A stretch of 64,000 nucleotides of DNA from RH-AL1 sp965198715 (GCA_965198715.1 CBDAPV010000001.1:1860001-1924000); one strand, 5' to 3'. Counted from the stretch's first letter, positions 46,591 through 56,233 are shown. Numbers and translations are program-made. Notes: generated from the letters alone by a model not told the origin.

Positions 46591-47550
46591 TCAGCGCATC
46601 GGCCATCGCGAGATCAGGCCTTCGCCTGGCAGGTCCGGCAGGCTGGCGATAGCATCGAGTGTGCCTCCCAACGCGTCGGATCCGAGCATACGGGCAACGG
46701 CTCCGGCCGAGCTGAACAGCCGAAAGCCGCTCAAGCTGGAGGGCGTCGTCCAGTCGACGACCGGCAGCGACTTGCTGACGCCGCGCGACTGCTCGAGGTA
46801 GGCGATGGCGTCCCGCTCCTCGCCCAGGGCGTCGACGAGATGCATGCCGAGCCCCTGGCGCCCTGTGAAGACGCGTCCATCGTCCACCGCGGCCAGCGAG
46901 GCGTCGTCGAGGTGGCGGCGGTCCTTCACGAGGCCCTTGAACCAGTCGTAGCTGTCAACCACCAGCGCGTCGATCGCCGCCTTGGCCTCAGGCGTCGTCG
47001 CCTCGAAGCCGTTGGGCGAGGCCTTGAGCGGCGACGATTTGATGGTCTCGACCTTGACGCCGATCTTGTCGAGCGCGCCGGCGACATTGGGAAACTGGAA
47101 CAGCACGCCGATCGAGCCGACGAGCGAGTTGCCCTCCGACACGATATGATCGGTGCCGATCGCCGCTATGTAGGCGCCCGAAGCTGCGAGAGAGCCGACG
47201 ACGGCAACAGTCGGCATCTTCGCGGAAAGCCGGCGCAAGGCCACAAAGAGCCGTTCCGATCCGGAGGTGGTGCCACCGGGGCTGTCGATCTCAACCAGCA
47301 CGGCCTTCGCGTTCGACTTGGCGATGTCGTCGATGAGCTTGATCGTCTCCTTATCGCCGGTGATCAGCCCGCCGATGTGCAGCCTCGCGATGTGCGGCAC
47401 CAGGGCGCCCGGCCCGCTGCGGCCTGCCAGCCGCCATCCGGCGACGACGATGGCGACGACCAGGGCGGCAAAGGCGAGCCAGCGCCAAAGCGAGACACGG
47501 CGCTGCAAGCGCCTTCGATCGAGCAGCTGATCGGCAGTGAGGGAAGCCAT
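46591..47550 (-). CDS. sppA: Signal peptide peptidase SppA (S49 family)
   Basis: The 319-residue inner-membrane serine protease has one N-terminal helix (~22-42). A family S49 core follows with EIDSPGGTTSGSERLFVALR (about 87-106), and a VVGSLAASGAYIAAIGTDHI block that holds the catalytic Ser. The nearby KSSPLKASPNGF region and a C-terminal VFTGRQGLGMHLVDALG complete it. Length fits the short, single-domain form. It clears cleaved signal peptides. Confidence 0.92.
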   Translation of the reverse strand: MASLTADQLLDRRRLQRRVSLWRWLAFAALVVAIVVAGWRLAGRSGPGALVPHIARLHIGGLITGDKETIKLIDDIAKSNAKAVLVEIDSPGGTTSGSERLFVALRRLSAKMPTVAVVGSLAASGAYIAAIGTDHIVSEGNSLVGSIGVLFQFPNVAGALDKIGVKVETIKSSPLKASPNGFEATTPEAKAAIDALVVDSYDWFKGLVKDRRHLDDASLAAVDDGRVFTGRQGLGMHLVDALGEERDAIAYLEQSRGVSKSLPVVDWTTPSSLSGFRLFSSAGAVARMLGSDALGGTLDAIASLPDLPGEGLISRWPMR

Positions 47551-47622
47551 GAGGGTGCCAGCGGAGACGAAGCGCTTCGACCCTAGGACCCGCCCCGCGT
47601 CGAGGCAAGCGCGACGACGCGC

Positions 47623-48135
47623 CTACTGACCCGGGAACGCCTGCTGCAGAAGCGCGCGCTGCGCGTCGAGCGCGCTTGGCGCGAGGCTCGGCTGTGCCGG
47701 CTCGCAGATCATCGTGTCGAGCCTCTGGATGCGGTTCTGCAGCGCGAGGGATGCATCGATCAGCGCCAGAAGGGCGGCCGGAAGCTGCGCGGAGTCCAGA
47801 GCGGGTGAGGGCACGGCCTGCCAGGCCGAGCGGGTCCGCCGCTTGTCGGCGGAGGCCTCGTCGGCGCTCATCTCGCCTTCGTTGACCGCGCGCTGCAGCA
47901 GCAGCCAGGAGGCGATCTGCATCAGGCGGGTCGTGAGCCGCATGCTCTCGGAGGCGTAGGCGAGGGCCGCGACGCGGCCAAGGTGCCGTGACTGCTCGCG
48001 CCCTTCTGCGTCGAGATAGGCGGCGGTGTTCTCGACGAGCGCCATGCCGTCGCGGAACAATGCGTCGAACGTGCTCGATGCGGCGAGCTTCTCGCCGAAC
48101 GATACGGGGGTGGGGACGGCGACGATGCTAGCCAT
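47623..48135 (-). CDS. DUF1465 family protein, RcdA-like
   Basis: The 170-residue helical protein has the DUF1465 pattern: VSFGEKLAASSTFDALFRDG, MALVENTAAYLD, ESMRLTTRLMQIASWLLLQR and a long acidic loop before the third helix. DUF1465 contains Caulobacter RcdA, an adaptor that helps ClpXP degrade CtrA and other regulators during the cell cycle. The C-terminus is Gln/Ala-rich and looser than in RcdA. The role is inferred by family. A short inverted repeat lies about 85 bases upstream (48217-48230). Confidence 0.85.
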   Translation of the reverse strand: MASIVAVPTPVSFGEKLAASSTFDALFRDGMALVENTAAYLDAEGREQSRHLGRVAALAYASESMRLTTRLMQIASWLLLQRAVNEGEMSADEASADKRRTRSAWQAVPSPALDSAQLPAALLALIDASLALQNRIQRLDTMICEPAQPSLAPSALDAQRALLQQAFPGQ

Positions 48136-48216
48136 GGCAATCCTGTACGCGACACTTTTCTCGAACCATGCGGGGCAATCCTAGCGCCAAGCGCAGCGCT
48201 TCGGGCGTTTCCCTTT

Positions 48217-48230
48217 CATTAAAGTTAATG
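48217..48230. promoter_or_regulatory. AT-rich inverted repeat upstream of the RcdA-like gene
   Basis: CATTAA-AG-TTAATG is a 6-bp inverted repeat with a two-base spacer in an otherwise GC-rich 210-base gap. TTAA-containing sites suggest CtrA-type recognition (TTAA-N7-TTAA), but the spacing does not fit that consensus. Confidence 0.35.
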
Positions 48231-48345
48231 CGTCGCGTCTCCAGAGGAGGCACGACGACCAGCGGGCACCGACGCTCCGCCGGCGCGCGGCCGGGCCAAT
48301 CGACCGCTGGTCCGGATCGGGGCGAGCGTACCACGACGGCACAGG

Positions 48346-48534
48346 TCAGCGTTGGCCGAAGATCGATCCGGCCGCGTCCAGCGCGACGCGCTTGCGGTCG
48401 CGCGCCGCCTCGAGCCTGTCGATCTCCTCTCGCAGCAGCCCTATGCGCTCGTCGAACTCGTGCAGCGACAGCCTGTCGATCGGCTGCCCGATCTCGTGGG
48501 CAGAGACCCGGCGCGGCGGATCATCTTCGATCAT
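48346..48534 (-). CDS. DUF1192 family small protein
   Basis: The 62-residue protein has the usual DUF1192 order: LSLHEFDERIGLLREEIDRL and a basic-acidic helix (EAARDRKRVALDAAGSIF). This is a short coiled-coil protein conserved in alphaproteobacteria without known function. It lies between ribF and the RcdA-like gene on the same strand. Confidence 0.85.
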   Translation of the reverse strand: MIEDDPPRRVSAHEIGQPIDRLSLHEFDERIGLLREEIDRLEAARDRKRVALDAAGSIFGQR

Positions 48535-48564
48535 CAGTCCTCCAATATTGTCTGGGCGGCTTCG

Positions 48565-49572
48565 TCAGGGCGGCGCCGGCCTCAGCGTCGCCGCGGGCGC
48601 GGCGAGCGCCGCCCGGGCTCGCGCGGCGTCGTGATGCATCTGGGCGGTGAGGAGCTCGAGGCTCGCGAACTTCTCCTCGCCCCGCAGCCATGCGACGAAG
48701 GCGACGTCCATCTCGCGACCGTAGAGGTCGTCGTTGAAGTCGAAGACATGCACCTCGAGCAGCGGCGCGCCATTGTCGACCGTCGGCCGCCGGCCCCAGC
48801 TGGCGACGGCGTCATGGGCTTTCCCCTCGACGGTCGCGCGCACCGCGTAGATCCCGTGACGCAGGCGGCAGCTCGGATCGGCCTGGAGGTTGGCTGTGGG
48901 AAAGCCCAGCGTGCGTCCGAGCCGCTGGCCGGGCCGCACCGTGCCGACGATGGAATAGTCGTGTCCCAGCAGCGCCGCGGCGCGCGCCACGTCGCCGTCC
49001 TCGAGGGCCGCTCGCGTCGCCGTGGACGAGGCGATGTCGGCGAGGCTGCCCGGGTCGGTGCCGACCTTGTCGACGATCTCGACCGCGAAGCCGTGACGCC
49101 GACCGGCATCGCGCAGGAACGCCGGCGTACCGCCACGCTTGGCGCCGAAATGAAAGTCGTAGCCGGCGACCACGCCGCCCACGTGCAGCCGACCGACGAG
49201 GATCTCGGACACGAAGGCCTCCGCCGGCATAGCGGCGAGCGCGGCTTCGAAGGGAAGCACCGTCATGCCGTCCATGCCGAAGCGCTCGGCGAGGCGTGCC
49301 TTCAGCCCGAGCGGCGTCAACCGGAAGATCGTCGACGCACCGGAGAAGTAGTCGCTCGGGTGGGGCTCGAAGGTGAGCACGGCCGCGGCGGCGCCGCGAG
49401 ACGCGGCGATGGTGCGGGCGCGCATCAGCACGGCCTTGTGGCCACGGTGCAGGCCGTCGAAGTTTCCCAAGGCGTAGACCGCCCCGGCAAAGCCCAGGGG
49501 CGGCTCCCGCGGGTCGATCGAGAGGATGAACCGCGGCGTGCGGTCGGTGACGGCCAAGGTCGCGTCAGGCAT
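48565..49572 (-). CDS. ribF: Bifunctional riboflavin kinase / FAD synthetase
   Basis: The 335-residue enzyme starts with the nucleotidyltransferase half (VYALGNFDGLHRGHKAVLMR with the HxGH-like motif, VLTFEPHPSDYF, VVAGYDFHFGAKRGG). It ends with the kinase half (IVGTVRPGQRLGRTLGFPTA, GIYAVRATV, LEVHVFDFNDDLYGREMDV). It converts riboflavin to FMN and FAD. The N-terminus is about ten residues longer than the conserved core. Divergent from the CheY-like gene across 261 bases. Confidence 0.95.
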   Translation of the reverse strand: MPDATLAVTDRTPRFILSIDPREPPLGFAGAVYALGNFDGLHRGHKAVLMRARTIAASRGAAAAVLTFEPHPSDYFSGASTIFRLTPLGLKARLAERFGMDGMTVLPFEAALAAMPAEAFVSEILVGRLHVGGVVAGYDFHFGAKRGGTPAFLRDAGRRHGFAVEIVDKVGTDPGSLADIASSTATRAALEDGDVARAAALLGHDYSIVGTVRPGQRLGRTLGFPTANLQADPSCRLRHGIYAVRATVEGKAHDAVASWGRRPTVDNGAPLLEVHVFDFNDDLYGREMDVAFVAWLRGEEKFASLELLTAQMHHDAARARAALAAPAATLRPAPP

Positions 49573-49833
49573 GCCGATCGAGAGGAGCGATCACGGGGGC
49601 GCCGCCGGAGGATCGCGAAGGCGGTGGCGCCCGCTAGGGAGCGCGCGAACCCTGGCCTTTCGGTGATCGCTCGTCAAGCATAGCCGTACATGCGACGTGA
49701 CGGCAGCCGTCGCGTCGCATCGCCGGCGGCGAGTTAAGGGAATCGCAAGCGCCTTGCCGTTTTATGGTGGCAACCGGAGCGTTCTGGCTTCGGACCTTGC
49801 CCCTCACACGAGCGCCGGCAGGCGGAGACAGCG

Positions 49834-50229
49834 ATGACCATCGACACGAACATGCCCATCCTGGTGGTCGACGACTACCACACGATGGTGCGCATCATCC
49901 GCAACCTGCTCAAGCAGGTCGGCTACGAGAACGTCGACGATGCCGCCAATGGCGAGGAGGCCCTGCGCAAGATCCACGACAAGCGATACAGCCTCATCAT
50001 CTCCGACTGGAACATGGAGCCGATGACCGGCTTCCAGCTGCTCCAGAAGGTGCGCGAGCTGGGCGTCAACAGCGACGTCCCGTTCATCATGGTGACGGCC
50101 GAATCGAAGACCGACAACGTCATCGCCGCGCGCCGCGCCGGTGTCAGCCATTACATCGTGAAGCCGTTCAACGCCGCGACGCTGAAGAGCAAGATCGACG
50201 CGATCTTCACCTCGGCGGCGGCCGCCTGA
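49834..50229 (+). CDS. Single-domain CheY-like response regulator
   Basis: The 131-residue receiver domain has the acidic pocket Asp13-Asp14, the phosphoryl Asp58 (IISDWNME), Thr88 (MVTAES) and Lys110 (IVKPFNAATL). With no output domain it acts like CheY, binding a partner after phosphorylation. It stands apart from kinases and flagellar genes; the chemoreceptor at 53237 is the nearest chemotaxis-type gene. It converges tightly on the HAD gene, the two stop codons being adjacent. Confidence 0.93.
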   Translation: MTIDTNMPILVVDDYHTMVRIIRNLLKQVGYENVDDAANGEEALRKIHDKRYSLIISDWNMEPMTGFQLLQKVRELGVNSDVPFIMVTAESKTDNVIAARRAGVSHYIVKPFNAATLKSKIDAIFTSAAAA

Positions 50230-51135
50230 TCACACCGTCCAGGCGAGCCCGCCGAGCGCCGCCAGCGGCGTGACGCCCGCATCGCCGAGGAACTGGCGCA
50301 GGACCGCGTGGTCGAGCGGGCTGTCGCGGCCGCCGTGCAGCGCCGCACGGTGGATGCCAGCGGTGATCATGAGAGCATCGATGCCCTCCCGCGCGGCGCC
50401 CCGCATGTCCGTATGCACCGCATCGCCGATCGCGAGGATGCGCTCGGCCGAAGTCGGCGCACCGCGGATCTTCGCCGCCATCGCGCGGGCCCTGACGTAG
50501 ATCGCCGGGAAGGGCTTTCCCGTTTGGACCACGGTGCCGCCCATGGCCTCGTAGCGCTCGGCGATCGCGCCGGCGCAGTAGACGAGCTCGTCGCCCACCT
50601 CCACCACGATATCGGGATTGGCGCAGACCATGGTGAGGCCGCGTCCGCGCAGTCTTGCCAGCACGCCGTCGTAGTCCTCGGGCCGCTCTCCGGTCGCGTC
50701 GAGCGCGATGCACAGCGCCAGCTCGGCCTCGTCGATGCCGACGCGCCGCGGCTTGCGCGGCCCGAGCCGCTCGGCCTCGCCGTAGAGGGCGACGTCGTAG
50801 TCCGGCCCGATGTTGAAGACCGGTGGGCAGCCGGCCTCGACCAGCGTCGCCGCCGCCACGTCGCCGGAGGTGGCGATGCGGTCGAAGCACTCGCGCGGCA
50901 CGCCGAGGCGGAGCATGCGCGACCAGACCTGGGCCTCCGGCGCCGGCGCATTGGTGACGAGGACCACCGTGCCGCCGCGCTGCCGGAAGCGGCTGAGCGC
51001 CTCGACGGCCGCGGGATGGAAGACGACGCCGTTGTGGATCACGCCCCACACGTCGCAGAGCAGCAGGTCCTTGCCCGACGCCAGCTCGGAAAGCCCCTTG
51101 TCGAGATGGGGGAGAGAGAGGGGCGGAGCGATCAT
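50230..51135 (-). CDS. HAD-superfamily phosphatase, TIGR01459 type
   Basis: The 301-residue protein has LLLCDVWGVIHNGVVFHPAA with the nucleophile Asp28, TVVLVTNAPAPEAQVW (motif II), GKPFPAIYVRA (Lys of motif III) and ILAIGDAVHTDMRGAAREGI (motif IV). Position two after the nucleophile is Trp, as in this alphaproteobacterial subfamily near ribF. It is probably a sugar- or nucleotide-phosphate phosphatase; the substrate is unknown. Confidence 0.88.
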   Translation of the reverse strand: MIAPPLSLPHLDKGLSELASGKDLLLCDVWGVIHNGVVFHPAAVEALSRFRQRGGTVVLVTNAPAPEAQVWSRMLRLGVPRECFDRIATSGDVAAATLVEAGCPPVFNIGPDYDVALYGEAERLGPRKPRRVGIDEAELALCIALDATGERPEDYDGVLARLRGRGLTMVCANPDIVVEVGDELVYCAGAIAERYEAMGGTVVQTGKPFPAIYVRARAMAAKIRGAPTSAERILAIGDAVHTDMRGAAREGIDALMITAGIHRAALHGGRDSPLDHAVLRQFLGDAGVTPLAALGGLAWTV

Positions 51136-51212
51136 GCCCGGCGGCTAGAGGCGCGCGGGTGGCGGGTCAAGTGCGCAAGGCGATCGATGCGCCAGCATCT
51201 TCGTGAGGGTGA

Positions 51213-51545
51213 TCACGAGGCGGCGGTGCCGGCCAGGTTCAGCACGACGGCGCCGACGATCCACTTGATGAGTTCGGCCTTGAGGTCGGCGATGTCGCCC
51301 TTCAGCTCAGTCTTGAGCTCGATCATCTCGGTGCGAAGCTTGGCGATCTCTTCCTTCATCTCGGAGCGCAGGTCCGCGATGTCTGCCTTCACCTCGGAGC
51401 GTAGGTTCGCGACGTCGTCCTTGGTGGCGATCGTGTCCTGTGCCGAGGTGGCGAGCGCTTCCGTCAGGGCGGTCGCCTGCTCGCGCGAGAACGGTCCCTC
51501 GAGCCGGCGCGCCATCTGGAGAGTGTCGTAGATCATGGCCGGCAT
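51213..51545 (-). CDS. DUF1640 coiled-coil protein with C-terminal membrane anchor
   Basis: The 110-residue protein begins with the DUF1640 block MIYDTLQMARRLEGPFSREQ, TALTEALATS. Then comes a long charged coiled coil of near-identical 11-residue units (ADLRSEMKEEI, LRTEMIELKTEL, DIADLKAEL), ending with a single membrane helix (WIVGAVVLNLAGTAAS). These small proteins are abundant in alphaproteobacteria, often in several copies, and are of unknown function. The ATG at 51536 (residue 4) may be the true start. Confidence 0.85.
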   Translation of the reverse strand: MPAMIYDTLQMARRLEGPFSREQATALTEALATSAQDTIATKDDVANLRSEVKADIADLRSEMKEEIAKLRTEMIELKTELKGDIADLKAELIKWIVGAVVLNLAGTAAS

Positions 51546-51598
51546 CGTATGAGCCTTCGTGGCGGATGCAAGCAGAGCCGCCGGCAGAGGATTGGATC

Positions 51599-53179
51599 AT
51601 GGCGCAGCCTGAGCACTGGTGGCAACGGGCGGTGATCTACCAGGTCTACCCGCGCTCTTTCCAGGACACCGATGGCGACGGGGTCGGCGACCTGCCCGGC
51701 ATCGAGCGGCGCCTCGACCACCTCGCCGCGCTCGGCGTCGACACCGTGTGGCTGTCGCCAATCTACCCTTCGCCGATGGCCGACTTCGGCTACGACGTGG
51801 CGGACTACGCCGACGTCGCCCCGCTCTTCGGCACGCTTGCCGACTTCGACCGGCTCGCCGCCGCGATCCACGCCCGCGGCATGAGGCTGATCCTCGATTT
51901 CGTGCCCAACCATTCCTCGAGCGAACACCCCTGGTTCGTGTCGAGCCGCTCTTCGCGCAGCAACCCCAAGCGCGACTGGTACATCTGGCGCGATCCGGCG
52001 CCGGCCGGCGGGCCGCCCAACAATTGGATGTCGCATTTCGGCGGCCCCGCCTGGACCTACGACGCCGTGACCGGCCAATACTACCTGCACTCCTTCCTCA
52101 AGGAGCAGCCCGACCTTAACTGGCGCAACCCGCAAGTCGTCGAGGCCATGTTCGACGTGCTGCGCTTCTGGCTGGGGCGCGGCGTCGACGGCTTCCGCGT
52201 CGACGTGATCTGGTGCCTGATCAAGGATGCCGGTCTGCGCGACAACCCGGCCAACCCGGACTGGAAGCCCGGGCAATCCTCGCGCAACACGCTGCTCTCG
52301 GTGCACGATTGCGACCAGCCGGAGGTGCACGACACCATCGCCGCCATGCGCGAGGTGTTGGACGGCTTCGGCGACCGCCTCCTCATCGGCGAAATCTATC
52401 TGCCGCTCGAGAAGCTCGTCACCTATTACGGCCGCGACGGGCGCGGCGCGCAGATGCCTTACAATTTCCTGCTGATCAAGGCGGCTTGGAACGCGGCCAA
52501 CATCGCCGGCATCGTCACCCGCTACGAGGCGGCGCTGCCGCCTGGCGCCTGGCCGAACTGGGTGCTCTCCAACCACGACCAATCGCGTGTCGCCACGCGC
52601 CTCGGGGCGGCACAGGCTCGGGTCGCGGCGATGCTTCTGCTGACCCTTCGCGGCACCCCGACGATCTATTACGGCGAAGAGCTCGGCATGGTCGACGCGC
52701 CCATCCCGCCGAACCTGGTGCAGGATCCGGCGGAAAAGAACCAGCCCGGCATCGGTCAGGGCCGCGATCCCGAGCGCACGCCGATGCCGTGGGACGGCTC
52801 GCCCAAGGGCGGGTTCACCACGGGTACGCCGTGGCTGCCGCTGGGCGAGCACGCCGCGGTCAACGTGGCGAGCGAGGGTGCCGACGCGGGCTCGATGCTG
52901 GCGCTGTATCGCGAGCTGCTGCGGCTGCGGCGCGAGCACCCGGCGTTGGTCGACGGGGCGATCAGCGGCGTCACGGCCGAAGGTGACGTGCTGCGCTACG
53001 TGCGCGGCGAAGGGCCAGGGCGGCTCGCCGTCGCGCTCAATGTGGGCGCAAGGAACCAGGAGGTCGCGCTCGGCAAGGTCCGCGTGCTTCTCTCGACCCT
53101 TGCGGGGAGGGCGGACGACGATGGTAACCCCAAGCTGACGTTGCGTCCCAACGAAGGCATTGTCCTTACGCCATCGTAG
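51599..53179 (+). CDS. Alpha-glucosidase, GH13 family
   Basis: The 526-residue (beta/alpha)8 enzyme has the GH13 regions: ILDFVPNHSS (I), GFRVDVIW with nucleophile Asp202 (II), IGEIYLP with acid/base Glu265 (III) and LSNHDQSR with Asp327 (IV). The start WWQRAVIYQVYPRSFQDTDG is typical of oligo-1,6-/alpha-glucosidases of the AglA type. There is no signal peptide, so it hydrolyses short alpha-glucosides in the cytosol. No transporter is nearby. ATG 51599 starts at the family-typical N-terminus; the frame is open upstream. Confidence 0.93.
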   Translation: MAQPEHWWQRAVIYQVYPRSFQDTDGDGVGDLPGIERRLDHLAALGVDTVWLSPIYPSPMADFGYDVADYADVAPLFGTLADFDRLAAAIHARGMRLILDFVPNHSSSEHPWFVSSRSSRSNPKRDWYIWRDPAPAGGPPNNWMSHFGGPAWTYDAVTGQYYLHSFLKEQPDLNWRNPQVVEAMFDVLRFWLGRGVDGFRVDVIWCLIKDAGLRDNPANPDWKPGQSSRNTLLSVHDCDQPEVHDTIAAMREVLDGFGDRLLIGEIYLPLEKLVTYYGRDGRGAQMPYNFLLIKAAWNAANIAGIVTRYEAALPPGAWPNWVLSNHDQSRVATRLGAAQARVAAMLLLTLRGTPTIYYGEELGMVDAPIPPNLVQDPAEKNQPGIGQGRDPERTPMPWDGSPKGGFTTGTPWLPLGEHAAVNVASEGADAGSMLALYRELLRLRREHPALVDGAISGVTAEGDVLRYVRGEGPGRLAVALNVGARNQEVALGKVRVLLSTLAGRADDDGNPKLTLRPNEGIVLTPS

Positions 53180-53236
53180 GCAGAAGCCTGAACAAGGCTG
53201 AGACGCATTAAATAGCGGGTCTGCGGAAGGATCCTC

Positions 53237-55321
53237 TCAAGCGGCGGCGTTGACGCGGAAGCTGCCGACGAGATCCGTAAGCCCCTTGGTCTCTGCGGCC
53301 AAGGCGCGGCTGGCTTCGTTGCCGCCTTCGAGAAGGTGCGTGTTCTCCTTGGTGGCGCGATCGATCTCGCGCATCGCCGCGTTGAGAGCCGCCAGCGTGT
53401 CCGACTGTGTCCGCGCGCTCTCCGCGATCTGGGTCACCTCTACCGAAACCTCCGCCACCTGCGTCAGGATGCGGGCCAGCGCGACGCCGGTCTGGTCGAC
53501 CAGCGTAACGCCGCGCTCGACGTTGGCCACGGAGACCGAGATCAGCGCCTTGACCTGGTCGGCCGCCCGCTGCGAGCGCTGCGCCAGGGTGCGGATCTCG
53601 GTCGCCACCACGGCGAAGCCGCGACCCGACTGGCCGCCGCGCGAGGCCTCGATGGCGGCGTTCAGCGCCAGCAGGTTGGTCTGCGCGGCGATCTCCTCGA
53701 TGACGCCGATGATCTGGCCGATCTGGCGTGACGACATCTCGATTTCGGCCATGGCCCGAGTCGCCTTGAGCGCGACGGTGCCACCCTGCTCAGCTTCCGC
53801 GCGGGCGTTGCGCACGAAGTCGCTGACGTGCGCCGCGCCGTCGGCGCTGCGCTGCACGGTCGTGGTGATGAGGTCGAGCGCGGCGGCGGTCTCATCCATC
53901 CTCGCGGCCTGCTGCTTGGTGCGCCTGGCGATGCCGTCGGCGCCGGCAGCGGCGTTCTCGGAGCCGGCGTAGATGCCTTCCGCTCTTCCGTTGACGCTCA
54001 GCATCGCGCGCTCGAGCTGGTTGAGGGCAAGGTTGTAATCGGTCCGAAGCTTGGCGAAGGCCGGGGGCATCGCGTCGGGCATGCGGTAGCTGAGGTTGCG
54101 CGCCGCGAGTTGCGCCAGGCCATCGGCGACGAGGCCGGTCACATGGCGCCGCTCGTCCTCGGTCTGCGACTCGAGGCACCTTTTCTCGATCGCTGCGGCA
54201 CGAAACACGAGCAGTGCCCTCGCCATATCGCCGAGCTCGTCCTTGCGTTCGATCGCCGGCACGGCCACCGCGAGGTCGCCGGCGGCCAGCCGCCGCATCG
54301 CGGCCGCGATCGCCTTGATGAGCCTTGTGATCGAGCGCATCGTCATGAAGCCGAAGACGACGATCGCGACGATCAGGAGCAGCACGAACGCAGCGGCCAG
54401 CACAAGCTCGAGCGTGGCCGAGCTACGCGTCCGCTCCGCCTGGGTCACGAAGGTTTGCAGGAGCTTGTCGGCGATGGCGCGCAGGCCGTCGATGCGAGCC
54501 GTGGCGGCGGCGAACCATTGCTCGCTGTCAATCCCGGGCACCGGCATGCCGGCGGCCGTCGCCATGATCGTCGCCTTGAACTGGTCGAGCGTTTGCGCCT
54601 CGGGCAAGGCCGCATTGACGGCATAGATGCGCTCGATCGAAGCCGGCGCGTAGATCGAGAAGGATTTGAGGAGGTCGTGCGCCTCGCCGTCGAGGCTGGA
54701 TAGCTGATAGAGTTGTTCCGACGTGAAGGTGCCGACTGCCAAGGCGCCACTGCCGATCGCGCGCATCAGGCCGAACCGCTCGGTGGCGCCTTGCAGCGCG
54801 CTGAGGGCGAACTCGAAATTCTTGATTTCGGCATGCTCGGTGTCGCGCGAGATCAGAGACGAGAGATCGAGCGCGCGCGTCACGATCGCGGAATAGCGCT
54901 CGATCGCCTGCTTGGGTGAGAGTGCGAGGCGCGAGACAGAAGCGCGTAGCGGCGCAAGGTCGTGCAGCGCGTCGGCGAGTTCGTCGGCGCGCTTGCGCAC
55001 GTCGACCCCGAGCCTTGCGACGCCGGCCTGATGGATGGCGGCCACGAAGAAGCCGGCCTTGAGATCGGACACTTGGCGCTGCGCATCGAGCTCCGCCGCG
55101 TTCTTCAGGCCTTTCGAGCTGATCAGCAGCGACGAGCGGCCGCGTTCTTTCTGCAGCGAGCCGACGAGGTCACTCAGGGCCTCGATGACAGAGCAGCCGG
55201 TCATGAGGCGCTGCATGCGTTGGTCGACCGCCCAACGGTCGACCAACGTCCAGCCAGAAAGACCGACCAGCGCCCCGAGCGACACGAAGATCAGCAGGAG
55301 GATACGACTGGAGATCGACAT
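53237..55321 (-). CDS. Methyl-accepting chemotaxis protein with NIT-type sensor
   Basis: The 694-residue receptor has an N-terminal helix (ILLLIFVSLGALVGLSGWTL). A periplasmic helical sensor (~35-300) carries LQKERGRSSLLIS near residue 58, the hallmark of NIT (nitrate/nitrite-sensing) domains. A second helix (LVLAAAFVLLLIVAIVVFGF) precedes a HAMP region and the signalling hairpin. The tip reads IEEIAAQTNLLALNAAIEAS, then GFAVVATEIRTLAQRS, matching classical MCPs. It passes a signal to a CheA/CheW complex encoded elsewhere. No CheR/CheB-binding tail is seen. Confidence 0.92.
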   Translation of the reverse strand: MSISSRILLLIFVSLGALVGLSGWTLVDRWAVDQRMQRLMTGCSVIEALSDLVGSLQKERGRSSLLISSKGLKNAAELDAQRQVSDLKAGFFVAAIHQAGVARLGVDVRKRADELADALHDLAPLRASVSRLALSPKQAIERYSAIVTRALDLSSLISRDTEHAEIKNFEFALSALQGATERFGLMRAIGSGALAVGTFTSEQLYQLSSLDGEAHDLLKSFSIYAPASIERIYAVNAALPEAQTLDQFKATIMATAAGMPVPGIDSEQWFAAATARIDGLRAIADKLLQTFVTQAERTRSSATLELVLAAAFVLLLIVAIVVFGFMTMRSITRLIKAIAAAMRRLAAGDLAVAVPAIERKDELGDMARALLVFRAAAIEKRCLESQTEDERRHVTGLVADGLAQLAARNLSYRMPDAMPPAFAKLRTDYNLALNQLERAMLSVNGRAEGIYAGSENAAAGADGIARRTKQQAARMDETAAALDLITTTVQRSADGAAHVSDFVRNARAEAEQGGTVALKATRAMAEIEMSSRQIGQIIGVIEEIAAQTNLLALNAAIEASRGGQSGRGFAVVATEIRTLAQRSQRAADQVKALISVSVANVERGVTLVDQTGVALARILTQVAEVSVEVTQIAESARTQSDTLAALNAAMREIDRATKENTHLLEGGNEASRALAAETKGLTDLVGSFRVNAAA

Positions 55322-55575
55322 CGGACCTACGCTCTAGCCCTGGGCAAGAGGATCCCCAAGGGCGTCTTCCCTGGTCGTCAGAACCCTGCCAAGCCTTGTA
55401 GATAAGCCGTCGATCTTAACGAGCGCTTAAGCCTGTCGGGAGTCGGCGTTCGCACGACATCGCCGAGCCGCCCCGCGTCGATGGCGGCTCCGCTGCGGTT
55501 GTCGCAGAGAGTACTCGTATCTGCGACAATGCTGGACCGGGCTGCGGTCCGTTAAGCTCGGGGTTTGTGAAAGCT

Positions 55576-55902
55576 TCAGGCAGGGATCTGCTTCTTCTCG
55601 TAGGCTAGAATGCCCCAGACTTCATTGTCCGCTGCCTCCATCAAGAACTTCGTGATTGTAGGCAGATCGGGATCTGCTCCAAAGAAATGCGCGTATGCCA
55701 GCTTTACGCCTTCGAAGGTTATTGCTTTCCACCCGTCGTGGCTGCCGTTACGAAGTGATCTTTGGCCGTCGCAGTCGCTATCATGATAGATTGCTGCGAA
55801 CAGGTCGCGCAGCTCCTCGTCATCGATCGGCTCGTGAGAGGGAGCCCAACGCAGGATGCTGAACGTGTTCTGTGCAGCGAGTTGGACGTGCTCACATTGC
55901 AT
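55576..55902 (-). CDS. Hypothetical cytosolic protein
   Basis: From ATG 55902 (GGGAG five bases ahead) the 108-residue product is mixed-charge and soluble, with DDEELRDLFAAIYHDSDCDG and LAYAHFFGADPDLPTITKFL among its most regular parts. No family was recognised. The frame continues upstream to another ATG at 55941 without a good ribosome binding site. It is flanked by 250-290 bases without genes on each side, so it may be a single acquired gene. Confidence 0.55.
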   Translation of the reverse strand: MQCEHVQLAAQNTFSILRWAPSHEPIDDEELRDLFAAIYHDSDCDGQRSLRNGSHDGWKAITFEGVKLAYAHFFGADPDLPTITKFLMEAADNEVWGILAYEKKQIPA

Positions 55903-56233
55903 CATGTCTCCCAAATCTTTTGGTGTTCGACCTACAGGCATCGGTGAGGAAAGACGATCGGCTCCACTCCAGTAAAGGGGCGGAATCTACTCACGCCCTG
56001 CTCAAGCCGTGCCTCTCACTGCGGATCGAAACGGACAGACACGGCGAGGCTTGGAGCGTATGCAAACTGTACGAGATCGCTCTTGTTCGAGTGCGACACG
56101 TGAGGATCCGCTTGGCGTGGTCTCCGGCCCTTAGCCCCTGGGTCGCTTCGCTCCTGACGCGCAATGTCGGAAACGCATCCGAGCAATCGGGATGCGCTCT
56201 CGTCGACCCGTGGTCGGCTACTTCGACCCGGTG

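Noticed and set aside
53237..55321. Treating the chemoreceptor and CheY-like gene as a chemotaxis operon
   Set aside because: They are 3 kb apart, on different strands, with a HAD gene, a DUF1640 gene and a glucosidase between them.
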